In this document: positions 18,404-26,144 of the stretch, one piece after another
How the letters are laid out: each line of letters opens with the position of its first letter
How positions within the stretch are numbered: position 1 is the first letter of the stretch
Assembly: GCA_013822765.1 (NCBI GenBank)
Contig: PNKY01000013.1
Coordinates: forward strand, 62,001 to 126,000
Reading direction: 5' to 3'
From: Rhodospirillum sp.
Lineage (GTDB): Bacteria; Pseudomonadota; Alphaproteobacteria; Dongiales; Dongiaceae
Length of the DNA stretch: 64,000 nucleotides
The notes under the pieces: generated by a model
What the model was told of the DNA's origin: nothing
The model's input: only the letters and a program-made list of their open reading frames with translations
The model's database searches: none
Made by a program: the position numbers and the translations under genes

Positions 18404-19351
18404 ATGTATCCTCCGCTTCCGAACCCGTCCGTCCAGCCTTCGGCGCTGCAATTCGGCCCGGAAGACCTGCAGCGCCGCTCGGCCTCCAGCGTACCGGCGC
18501 CGCCGCGCCAGCTTACCGAAGTGGCGAAGCTCATCGACGTCTCCAAGTGCATCGGCTGCAAGGCCTGCCAGGTCGCCTGCCTGGAATGGAACGACATGCG
18601 CGAGGAAGTCGGCGTCAACCGGGGTGTCTACGACAACCCTCACGACCTGACGCCGGCCACCTTCACGCTCATGCGCTTCACCGAGTGGGAGAACGAGGAG
18701 ACCGGCAATCTCGAGTGGCTGATCCGCAAGGACGGCTGCATGCATTGCGCCGATCCGGGTTGCCTGAAGGCCTGCCCGGCGCCCGGTGCCATCGTGCAGT
18801 ACACCAACGGCATCGTCGACTTCGTGCACGAGAACTGCATCGGCTGCGGCTATTGCGTGAAGGGCTGCCCGTTCAACATCCCGCGCATCTCCAAGGTCGA
18901 TCACAAGGCCTATAAATGCACCTTGTGCTCCGACCGCGTGGCGGTGGGGCAGGGCCCGGCCTGCGCCAAGGCTTGTCCGACCCAGGCCATCGTGTTCGGG
19001 CCCAAGGAGGACATGATCAAGCACGCCAACGCGCGCATCGAGGATCTGAAGTCCCGCGGCTTCGCCAATGCGGGTCTCTATGATCCGCCGGGCGTCGGCG
19101 GCACCCACGTGATGTATGTGCTGCATCACGCCGACAAGCCGGAGATCTATGCCGACCTGCCCAAGGATCCGAAGATCAGTCCGGTGGTGGAACTGTGGAA
19201 AGGCCTCACCAAATATGCCGGCCTGACGGCGATCGCCTCCTTCGTCGGCCTCGGGTTCCTGCACCACGTCGTCTCGGGCGCCAACCGCGTGTCCGATGAG
19301 GATGAGAAGAACGCCAAGACGCTGACTGAGAACCGGCCGGGAGGGAGCTGA
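18404..19351 (+). CDS. fdnH: Formate dehydrogenase iron-sulfur (beta) subunit
   Basis: The 315-residue protein carries four ferredoxin-type cysteine groups: CIGCKACQVAC (Cys49-59), CMHCADPGCLKACP, CIGCGYCVKGCP and CTLC...CAKACP, enough for four [4Fe-4S] clusters. A single C-terminal membrane helix (GLTAIASFVGLGFLHHVV) anchors it. It wires electrons from the catalytic subunit to the cytochrome subunit. It starts 12 bases after fdnG and overlaps the start of fdnI by one base, so the three subunits are co-expressed. Length and domain order match FdnH/FdoH. Confidence 0.95.
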   Translation: MYPPLPNPSVQPSALQFGPEDLQRRSASSVPAPPRQLTEVAKLIDVSKCIGCKACQVACLEWNDMREEVGVNRGVYDNPHDLTPATFTLMRFTEWENEETGNLEWLIRKDGCMHCADPGCLKACPAPGAIVQYTNGIVDFVHENCIGCGYCVKGCPFNIPRISKVDHKAYKCTLCSDRVAVGQGPACAKACPTQAIVFGPKEDMIKHANARIEDLKSRGFANAGLYDPPGVGGTHVMYVLHHADKPEIYADLPKDPKISPVVELWKGLTKYAGLTAIASFVGLGFLHHVVSGANRVSDEDEKNAKTLTENRPGGS

Positions 19352-20055
19352 TGGCAAAGCCCTATGATGTCGGGCCGGGCGACCAGGTCCATCCCGGCAA
19401 TCCGGTCACCGTCGACCGCTACACGCCGGCCGCCCGGATCAATCACTGGATCACGGCGGCTAGCCTGGTGCTGCTCGCGCTGTCGGGGCTGGCGCTGTTC
19501 CATCCCAGCCTGTTCTTCCTGACCGGCCTGTTCGGCGGCGGGGAAACGACGCGGGCCATCCATCCCTGGATCGGCGTGGTCTTGTTCTTCGGTTTCCTGG
19601 GCCTGTTCCTGCGCTTCTGGCGCGCCAACCTGTGGAAGGGCGAGGACGGCACCTGGATGCGGCGGCTCAGCGACGTGCTCCGCGGCCACGAGGAGAAGCT
19701 GCCGGAAGTCGGCAAATACAATGCCGGCCAGAAGATGGTGTTCTGGCTGATGTCGGTTCTGATCATCACCCTGATCTGCAGTGGGCTGGTGCTTTGGGAC
19801 CAGTATTTCGCGGAATACACGACCGTTGGCCAGAAGCGTGCGGCGGTGTTGATCCATGCGCTCGCGGCCATCGTGATCATTTGCGTGTGGATCGTTCACG
19901 TCTATGCCGCGATCTGGGTGCGCGGCACGATCCGCGCCATGGTGAAGGGATCGGTCACCGGCGGCTGGGCTTGGCGCCATCACAGGAAATGGCTGCGGGA
20001 GCTGGTCACCGGCAAGGGCAACGATAAAGGCACTGGCGCCAAGCCCGCGGAATAG
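19351..20055 (+). CDS. fdnI: Formate dehydrogenase cytochrome b (gamma) subunit
   Basis: The 234-residue protein has four transmembrane helices. Candidate haem-ligand histidines are in RINHWITAASLVLLAL, IHPWIGVVLFF and LIHALAAIVIICVWIVHVYAA, as in the FdnI/FdoI cytochrome b556 family. It anchors the complex in the inner membrane and hands electrons to quinone. A charged Lys-Gly-rich tail follows the last helix. Its ATG is at the last base of the fdnH stop, and fdhE follows 50 bases later. Confidence 0.93.
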   Translation: MAKPYDVGPGDQVHPGNPVTVDRYTPAARINHWITAASLVLLALSGLALFHPSLFFLTGLFGGGETTRAIHPWIGVVLFFGFLGLFLRFWRANLWKGEDGTWMRRLSDVLRGHEEKLPEVGKYNAGQKMVFWLMSVLIITLICSGLVLWDQYFAEYTTVGQKRAAVLIHALAAIVIICVWIVHVYAAIWVRGTIRAMVKGSVTGGWAWRHHRKWLRELVTGKGNDKGTGAKPAE

Positions 20056-20105
20056 GGCTAGACTGGCACCCGACACGTGACCCGTGCGGTTCGTGAGGTG
20101 AGGCG

Positions 20106-21023
20106 ATGGCAAAGACGGACGCGCCACAGCGCGACATGACCTCGATCGGCGAGGTCGCCACTCCCGCGTTTGTCCGTCTGCCGGAGCCGTTGGAGCTCTT
20201 CCACCGCCGCGCCGCGCGATTCCGCTATCTCGCCGAGGGCCACGACCTCACACCTTACCTGCTGTTCCTGGCCGGCATCGCTGACGCGCAGCACAGCGCG
20301 CAGGATCGTCTGCCGGCGCCTGCCCTTCCCGAGCCCGATGCGCTCAATCGCGCACGCGAGTTCGGCATGCCCGCGCTCGACCGCGCACGCTTCGCCCCGG
20401 ACCAGACCTTCGAACAGACACTCGAACGCGTGCTGGCCGTTGCGGCAAAACTCGGGATGCCAGACGAGGCCAAGGCGGCGCTGGAGCGGGTGCGGGCGGC
20501 GGAGCGACCGACCTGGGCCGACATGACACGATCGGTGCTGGACTATGCCATCCCGATCGAAGCGCTCGCCGAGCATCTTTTCGTCGCGGCGGCCCTGCAG
20601 GTCCATTTTGCGCGGCTGGCGGCGTGCCTCGATCCCAAGGCGCTGATGCCGGTGGGCGACGGCGCCTGTCCGGTCTGCGGCGGGCCGCCGGCCGCCTCGA
20701 TGGTGGTGGGCTGGCAAGGCGCCCACGGCGCACGCTACTGCGGCTGCGCGCTGTGCGGCACGCTGTGGAACTACGTGCGCATCAAGTGCGCGCTCTGCGC
20801 CTCGACCGCGGGCATCGCCTACCAGGAGCTCGAAGGCGGCGGCGGGACCGTGAAGGCCGAGACGTGCAAGAGTTGCCACGGCTATCTCAAGATCCTGCAC
20901 CAGCACATGGATCCGGCCGTCGACATCATCGCCGACGATGTCGCGACTCTCGGCCTCGATCTGCTGGTGCGCGACACCGGGTTCAAGCGCGGCGGCGCCA
21001 ACCCGTTCCTGGTCGGCTATTGA
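20106..21023 (+). CDS. fdhE: Formate dehydrogenase accessory protein FdhE
   Basis: The 305-residue protein has the FdhE pattern of paired zinc-binding cysteines in the C-terminal half: CPVCGG, CGCALCGTLW, CALCAST and CKSCHGYL. FdhE is a cytoplasmic chaperone that binds respiratory formate dehydrogenase and is needed for its activity. The position between fdnI and selA links enzyme maturation to selenocysteine synthesis. The selA start lies two bases beyond its stop. No fdhD gene was found in this window, so that partner must be elsewhere. Confidence 0.93.
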   Translation: MAKTDAPQRDMTSIGEVATPAFVRLPEPLELFHRRAARFRYLAEGHDLTPYLLFLAGIADAQHSAQDRLPAPALPEPDALNRAREFGMPALDRARFAPDQTFEQTLERVLAVAAKLGMPDEAKAALERVRAAERPTWADMTRSVLDYAIPIEALAEHLFVAAALQVHFARLAACLDPKALMPVGDGACPVCGGPPAASMVVGWQGAHGARYCGCALCGTLWNYVRIKCALCASTAGIAYQELEGGGGTVKAETCKSCHGYLKILHQHMDPAVDIIADDVATLGLDLLVRDTGFKRGGANPFLVGY

Positions 21024-21025
21024 CC

Positions 21026-22438
21026 ATGGCGTCGGAACGCAGCATCGCACGCAGGCTGCCCTCGGTAGACGAGGTGTTGAGGACGGGCGCGGCGGCAGAG
21101 GCGATCGGCATGTTCGGCCGCCCCGCGGTGGTGACCGCCGTGCGCGATGCGATCGCCGATGCGCGTCGCGCCGGAACGGGAGCTGCGGCGGAGGCTGTGG
21201 CGGACAGCGCACGCTGGCGGCTGCAGGCCCAGTCCGTCCCCAGCTTGCGCTCGGTCTTCAACCTGACCGGCACGGTTCTGCACACCAACCTCGGCCGTGC
21301 GCTGCTGGCGGAGGCCGCGATCGAGGCCGCGACCGAAGCCATGCGCAGCGCCGTCGCGCTCGAGTTCGACCTCGGCAGCGGCAAGCGCGGCGAACGCGAC
21401 GATCACCTGCGGGGATTACTGTGCGAGCTGACCGGCGCCGAGGATGCGACCATCGTCAACAACAACGCCGCCGCCATTCTGCTGGTGCTCAATACGCTGG
21501 CGAGGGGGCGAGAAGCAGTGGTGTCGCGTGGCGAGCTGATCGAGATCGGTGGCGCGTTCCGCATGCCGGACATCATGGCGCGGGCGGGCGCCAAGCTGGT
21601 GGAGATCGGCACCACCAACCGCACCCATCTCAAGGATTATGTCGCAGCGATCGGGCCGAAGACCGGCTTGTTGCTGAAAGTCCACACCTCCAACTACCGG
21701 ATCGAGGGCTTCACCAAGGAGGTTCCGGCACGCGATCTCGCGGCAGTTGCTCGCGAACGCAATGTGCCGTTGGTCAACGATCTCGGCTCCGGCACGCTGG
21801 TGGACCTCACGCGCTTCGGCCTCAAGCACGAGCCGACGGTCGCCGAAGCCGTTTCCGACGGTGCCGACCTCGTCACCTTCTCCGGCGACAAGCTGCTGGG
21901 CGGGCCGCAGGCGGGCTTCATCGTGGGTCGCAAGGACCTGCTGGCGCAGATCAACCGCAACCCGATGAAGCGCGCCCTGCGCGTAGACAAGATCCGCATG
22001 GCCGCGCTGGAAGCGACGCTCAAGCTCTATCGCGATCCTGACCGGCTGGCGGAGCGCCTGCCCACCATCCGCCTGCTGGCGCGGCCGAGAGCGGAGATTG
22101 AAACGCTCGCCGCCCGCATTGCGCCACTGTTGGCAACCAGACTCGGCGATGCCTACCAAGTGGAGCGCATCGCTTGCAACAGCCAGATCGGTTCCGGCGC
22201 GCTGCCGCTCGAGGCGGTGCCGAGCGCCGGCATCGCCATCAAGCCATCGGCGTCGCGTGGGCAGGGACGCGCACTCTCGGCTCTGGCAACAGCGCTGCGC
22301 AGCCTCCCGGTGCCGGTGATCGGCCACGTTGCAGAAGGCAGCCTCGTGCTTGATCTGCGCTGCCTGGAAGATGAGGCAGGCTTCGTCGTCAACCTCGCAT
22401 CGCTCGATGTTGCAGAGGGGCAGGATGCCGGCGCCTGA
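21026..22438 (+). CDS. selA: L-seryl-tRNA(Sec) selenium transferase
   Basis: The 470-residue PLP enzyme matches SelA in length and motifs. The N-terminal helical domain (RRLPSVDEVL) binds tRNA-Sec, NLTGTVLHTNLGRALL is conserved, and the PLP lysine is Lys289 in SGDKLLGGPQAG. It converts seryl-tRNA(Sec) to selenocysteyl-tRNA(Sec) using selenophosphate made by SelD. ATG 21026 follows the fdhE stop by two bases. Its stop overlaps the next gene by 14 bases, consistent with one operon. Confidence 0.96.
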   Translation: MASERSIARRLPSVDEVLRTGAAAEAIGMFGRPAVVTAVRDAIADARRAGTGAAAEAVADSARWRLQAQSVPSLRSVFNLTGTVLHTNLGRALLAEAAIEAATEAMRSAVALEFDLGSGKRGERDDHLRGLLCELTGAEDATIVNNNAAAILLVLNTLARGREAVVSRGELIEIGGAFRMPDIMARAGAKLVEIGTTNRTHLKDYVAAIGPKTGLLLKVHTSNYRIEGFTKEVPARDLAAVARERNVPLVNDLGSGTLVDLTRFGLKHEPTVAEAVSDGADLVTFSGDKLLGGPQAGFIVGRKDLLAQINRNPMKRALRVDKIRMAALEATLKLYRDPDRLAERLPTIRLLARPRAEIETLAARIAPLLATRLGDAYQVERIACNSQIGSGALPLEAVPSAGIAIKPSASRGQGRALSALATALRSLPVPVIGHVAEGSLVLDLRCLEDEAGFVVNLASLDVAEGQDAGA

Positions 22439-23207
22439 ATTCATCGCGCGCAACGACACTGCTGTGGAGCAGATGGAGGCCGCCTACGCAGCGGCCGGAC
22501 AAGGCGACTACGCGCGGGCGCTCGAGATTTGGGGCCCGTTGGCGCACGCGGGCGTGGCTCGGGCGCAAAGCAATATCGGCGCGTGCTTCGCCAATGGTTT
22601 GGGCGTCGCACCGGACGGTACTCTTGCCTTGCGCTGGCTCACCGTGGCGGCGGAAGCGGGCGATGCGGTCGGCCAGCGTAATCTCGCGACGGTATATTTC
22701 AAGGGCGAGCTGGTCGCGCTGGATGCCGCCGCGGCGGCACGCTGGTATCGCGCTGCGTCCGAGCAAGGCGACGCTGAATCCCAGGACATGCTGTCCTGGC
22801 TGCTGGTGGAAGCCGAGTTGCTGCCGCCGGATTACGAAGAGGCGCGGCGCTGGGCATGGGCTGCGGCGGAGCAAGGCGTGGCCACCGCAATGACCCGCCT
22901 GGGCATGCTCTATCACAATGCGCTGGGCGTCGCGCGCGACCCCGTCGCTGCCGCGCAATGGTGGGGCAAGGCAGCGGCATTGGGCGATACGGACGGGCAG
23001 GCGATGCTGGGCGCCGCGCATCACATGGGTGCCGGTGTCGCGCGCGATGCGGTGGCGGCGCTCGCTTGGCTGCTGCGTGCGCAGCATGGCGGCAGCAAGC
23101 TGGCCGCGCCGTTCCTGCCGGCGGCGCGCGCCGCCTGCACACCCGCGCAGAGGCGCGAAGCCGAGCAGCGCGTTGGATTGCCGCTTTCAACGGAGGGCCC
23201 GGCATGA
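22425..23207 (+). CDS. Sel1-repeat (TPR-like) protein within the selenocysteine operon
   Basis: The 260-residue protein is made of Sel1-like repeats, each about 36 residues, visible as ALRWLTVAAEAGDAVGQRNLA, AARWYRAASEQGDAESQDML, ARRWAWAAAEQGVATAMTRLG and AAQWWGKAAALGDTDGQAMLG. There is no signal peptide, so it is probably a cytoplasmic scaffold that binds another protein. It overlaps selA by 14 bases and selB by the ATGA motif, so it is translated with them. The similarity of the name Sel1 to sel is coincidental, but its fixed place between selA and selB suggests a role in selenocysteine synthesis or delivery. That role is inference. Confidence 0.85.
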   Translation: MPAPEFIARNDTAVEQMEAAYAAAGQGDYARALEIWGPLAHAGVARAQSNIGACFANGLGVAPDGTLALRWLTVAAEAGDAVGQRNLATVYFKGELVALDAAAAARWYRAASEQGDAESQDMLSWLLVEAELLPPDYEEARRWAWAAAEQGVATAMTRLGMLYHNALGVARDPVAAAQWWGKAAALGDTDGQAMLGAAHHMGAGVARDAVAALAWLLRAQHGGSKLAAPFLPAARAACTPAQRREAEQRVGLPLSTEGPA

Positions 23208-25273
23208 TCGTCGGCACTGCGGGCCATATCGATCACGGCAAGACCGCCCTGGTGCGGGTGCTGACCGGCGTCGATGCCGATCGCTTGCCGGAGGAGAAGG
23301 CGCGCGGCATCACCCTCGATCTCGGCTTCGCCTACTGGCCGCGCCCCGATGGGCAGATCATTGGCTTCATCGACGTCCCGGGCCACGAGAAGCTGGTGCA
23401 CAACATGCTGGCCGGCGCGACCGGCATCGATCTCGTGCTGCTCGTGGTGGCGGCCGATGACGGCATCATGCCGCAGACCCGCGAGCATCTCGCCATCCTG
23501 GACTTGCTCGGCCTATCGCGAGGCCTTGTGGCGCTGACCAAGGCGGACTTGGCGGATGAAGCGCGCCGGCGCGAGGTGATTGCCGAAATCACGGCCACGC
23601 TGGCCGGCACCTGCCTGAGCGGGGCCGACGTCATTCCGGTGTCTGCCGTGACCGGCGAGGGCATCGCAACGCTTGGAGAGCGGTTGGACGGCCTGTGCCG
23701 CGCGACTGCGACACGCGCGGCCGATGGCCGCTTCCGACTTGCGGTCGACCGGTCTTTTACGCTGGTCGGCACTGGAACCGTCGTGACGGGGACGGTCCTG
23801 TCCGGTCGCGTGTCGATCGGCGACGCCGTTACGATCGGCCCGTCCGGCCTCGACGCCCGCGTGCGGTCGCTGCACGTGCAGAACCGCGCGGCGGAGCGAG
23901 GCCAGGTCGGCGAACGCTGTGCCTTGGGCTTGGCTGGCGCCGGTATCACCAAGGAGGCGATCGGCCGCGGCGACGTCGTGCTCGATCCGTCGCTCCATGC
24001 GCCGACCAATCGCATGGACGCACGGCTCAGGGTCCTCAGGTCCGAGATCAAGCCGGTCGGGCAATGGATGCCGGTGCGCTTTCATCATGCTGCGTCGGAC
24101 GTAGCCGCACGCCTGGTGGTCCTGCGCGAGGAGCCGATCGCCCTGGGCGAGAGCGAGCTGGTGCAGATCGTGCTGGAATCGCCGATCGCGGCCGCCGCCG
24201 GCGACCGCTTCATCATCCGCGACACGTCCGCCAGCCGCACCATCGGCGGCGGCGTGCTGATCGACCTGCGCGCACCGGAACGCAAGCGCCGCACGCCGGA
24301 GCGCCGCGCGGAGCTGCTGGCGTTGGATGCCGCCGATCCGGCTGCAGCGCTGTCGGCCGCGTTGGATGGACCGCGCGGCTTCGTGGATCTGGATGCGTTC
24401 TTCCGCGACCGTGCCGCCGCGGCTGATGCCGCGCACCGGGCAATCGAACGTGATGATCTCATCACGCTGTCGGGTGGGCATCAATCCATCGCCATGCGGC
24501 GCCGAACCTGGCAGCGCTTCAGCGATGCTGCCACTGCGACGCTCGACGCCTATCACGCCGAGCGGCCCGACCTGCAGGGCATGGGACAGGAGAAACTGAG
24601 GCTCTCCCTCCATCCGCGACTGCCCACGGCGCTGTTCGCGGCGGCGGTGCAGCGGCTGGTGGCGGACGGTGCCGTGGTGCTGGATCGTGCCTGGCTGCGC
24701 CGGCCGCAGCACGAAGTGCGCATGACGCCGGAGGAGGAGGGTGTTTGGACGCGCGCGCAGCCTCTACTGGGTGACGCGCACCGCTTCCGCCCGCCTCGGG
24801 TGCGCGACGTGGCGCACGAATTCGGGATCGACGAGAAGGTCGTGCGGCGCGTGTTCCGCCTGGCGGCGCGGCGCGGCGAACTGGACGAGATCGCGCTGGA
24901 TCATTTCTTCCTGGCCGACACCGTGGCCGAAATGGCGGAGATCGCAATGGACATTGGCCACAGTGCCGAAGCGGGCCGTTTCAATGCGGCGGAGTTCCGC
25001 AACCGGCTGGACAACGGGCGCAAGGTGGCGATCCAGATCCTGGAATACTTCGACCGCCAGGGATTCACCATGCGGCGCGGCGATTGGCGGCGAATCAATC
25101 CCAACCGCACGGGCATGTTCGTCCGGCGCGCAGAAGCGGCGCCGGCACAGATCGGAGGAGATGCGTCCCCGGTGGGGCGTCCGGACTTCAAATCCGGGAA
25201 GGGTCGCGAGACGGTCCTTGGTGGGTTCGACTCCCACTCTCTTCCGCCAGGTCAACAGAGGGCGCAGCGATGA
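23204..25273 (+). CDS. selB: Selenocysteine-specific elongation factor SelB, frame extending through selC
   Basis: The 689-residue frame encodes SelB. GTPase motifs are GHIDHGKT (residues 7-14), DVPGH (57-61) and TKAD (112-115), followed by EF-Tu-like domains and C-terminal winged helices that bind SECIS RNA. SelB carries Sec-tRNA to the ribosome at UGA. Recognisable homology ends near Phe639, close to the usual SelB length of about 615-640. The last 50 codons have no stop and read through the tRNA-Sec gene at 25154-25249. The TGA then overlaps the next ATG as ATGA. ATG 23204 is fixed by the overlap with the preceding gene and by the GTPase start. Confidence 0.94.
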   Translation: MIVGTAGHIDHGKTALVRVLTGVDADRLPEEKARGITLDLGFAYWPRPDGQIIGFIDVPGHEKLVHNMLAGATGIDLVLLVVAADDGIMPQTREHLAILDLLGLSRGLVALTKADLADEARRREVIAEITATLAGTCLSGADVIPVSAVTGEGIATLGERLDGLCRATATRAADGRFRLAVDRSFTLVGTGTVVTGTVLSGRVSIGDAVTIGPSGLDARVRSLHVQNRAAERGQVGERCALGLAGAGITKEAIGRGDVVLDPSLHAPTNRMDARLRVLRSEIKPVGQWMPVRFHHAASDVAARLVVLREEPIALGESELVQIVLESPIAAAAGDRFIIRDTSASRTIGGGVLIDLRAPERKRRTPERRAELLALDAADPAAALSAALDGPRGFVDLDAFFRDRAAAADAAHRAIERDDLITLSGGHQSIAMRRRTWQRFSDAATATLDAYHAERPDLQGMGQEKLRLSLHPRLPTALFAAAVQRLVADGAVVLDRAWLRRPQHEVRMTPEEEGVWTRAQPLLGDAHRFRPPRVRDVAHEFGIDEKVVRRVFRLAARRGELDEIALDHFFLADTVAEMAEIAMDIGHSAEAGRFNAAEFRNRLDNGRKVAIQILEYFDRQGFTMRRGDWRRINPNRTGMFVRRAEAAPAQIGGDASPVGRPDFKSGKGRETVLGGFDSHSLPPGQQRAQR
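25154..25249 (+). tRNA. selC: tRNA-Sec (anticodon UCA)
   Basis: The 96-base gene folds as tRNA-Sec. The 8-bp acceptor stem is GGAGGAGA with TCTCTTCC (one G-U), there is an extended D stem, and the anticodon arm is CCGGA-CTTCAAA-TCCGG with TCA at 25188-25190. A long variable arm (about 7 bp) and the T arm GTGGG-TTCGACT-CCCAC follow. GCCA is encoded at the 3' end. The layout matches E. coli selC closely. It lies wholly inside the end of the selB reading frame on the same strand, so tRNA processing would cut the selB mRNA within its coding tail. Confidence 0.95.
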
Positions 25274-25737
25274 CGGCGCTGGCGCCCATCCTTGACGCGC
25301 TCGAAGCGGCGGCGCGCAGCGCCGGCGCCGCCGAGACTGCGTTCCGCAGGCAAGCAGCCGAGCGCATCAAGGTGCTCGAGCGCGAGCGAAGTCACGCCTT
25401 CCGGCGGGTCAATCTGCTGCGCCCGATCGCGGAAGCCGTGGCGCGCGCAGAGAGCGAGGAGATGGCGGTTGCAGGCAGCCAAGCTATTCTTCGCGCCAAG
25501 CTCGGCTGGTCGAATGACAGCGAAGCGCGCTCGGTCATTCTGACCAGGTTCGCCACGGTGGTGAAGGGCATGTTCGCCACTCTGCACCCGCGATCGGAGG
25601 GGAAGGCGGAGCCGGAGCCGATCGACATCCTGGCTCTGCTGGGCGCGTTCGAAGCCTGGTATGAGGAGGCTTACCGCGCTTCCTTCTGGGACCTGTTCGA
25701 TCAGCCGATGCAGGAGACGCCCGTTGTCGACTTCTGA
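25270..25737 (+). CDS. Unknown protein encoded between selC and selD (first of two)
   Basis: I do not recognise this 155-residue protein. The N-terminal third is alanine/arginine-rich and likely helical, possibly coiled-coil (EAAARSAGAAETAFRRQAAE). A conserved-looking centre (LGWSNDSEARSVILTRF) follows, then an acidic aromatic C-terminus (FEAWYEEAYRASFWDLFDQP). It has no signal peptide or membrane helix. ATG 25270 overlaps the selB stop as ATGA, so it is translationally coupled to selB, and its own end overlaps the next gene by 14 bases. Its position suggests a function in selenocysteine metabolism or in assembling the formate dehydrogenase, but nothing in the sequence shows which. Confidence 0.72.
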   Translation: MTALAPILDALEAAARSAGAAETAFRRQAAERIKVLERERSHAFRRVNLLRPIAEAVARAESEEMAVAGSQAILRAKLGWSNDSEARSVILTRFATVVKGMFATLHPRSEGKAEPEPIDILALLGAFEAWYEEAYRASFWDLFDQPMQETPVVDF

Positions 25738-26122
25738 ACCGGGTGACGGCTCGATCGATTTCAAGGCGTGGATCGAGGACGAGTTCGCTCGGCGCGGCGC
25801 CTTCACGGCATGCGTGGTCCTGGTGGAGATCGGAGAGCAATCCGTGACGCCGCTCGCCTCGACCTATCTCAACGTCATCGGCGCGGAGGTCGACTGGCTG
25901 GAGATCGTCGCCTTGTTTACAGGTGCGGGCATGCCCTGGGATGGAGCTGCTTTCTTTCCTGCCGCCGGGCCCGACGGCGGTCCGCTGGATAATGCGGGCG
26001 CGCGCGCCCGTCTGCGCGAGATCGAAGCGCGGGTGAAGGCCGAACGCCTCGCGATCAACGAAGGTTTCTTCTTCGATCGCCAAGGGCGTCGCATGATGGT
26101 CGAGGAGATGGCCCCGCAATGA
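25724..26122 (+). CDS. Unknown protein encoded between selC and selD (second of two)
   Basis: This 132-residue soluble protein is not recognised. It starts at TTG 25724 (MSTSEPGD), overlapping the preceding gene by 14 bases; no other start in this frame keeps the N-terminal region. It has a beta-rich centre (ACVVLVEIGEQSVTPLASTYLNVIG), a proline/glycine segment and a helical tail (RLREIEARVKAERLAINEGFFF) that could mediate protein contacts. The selD-fusion gene starts 22 bases after its stop. Linkage with its upstream neighbour suggests the pair works together. Confidence 0.65.
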   Translation: MSTSEPGDGSIDFKAWIEDEFARRGAFTACVVLVEIGEQSVTPLASTYLNVIGAEVDWLEIVALFTGAGMPWDGAAFFPAAGPDGGPLDNAGARARLREIEARVKAERLAINEGFFFDRQGRRMMVEEMAPQ

Positions 26123-26144
26123 GTGGCTGCGAGCGGCGTCGCCC

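Noticed and set aside
15101..19357. A 1418-residue open frame on the minus strand across fdnG-fdnH
   Set aside because: It is antisense to clearly conserved formate dehydrogenase genes and has no domain pattern; long antisense frames arise from GC-rich codon bias.
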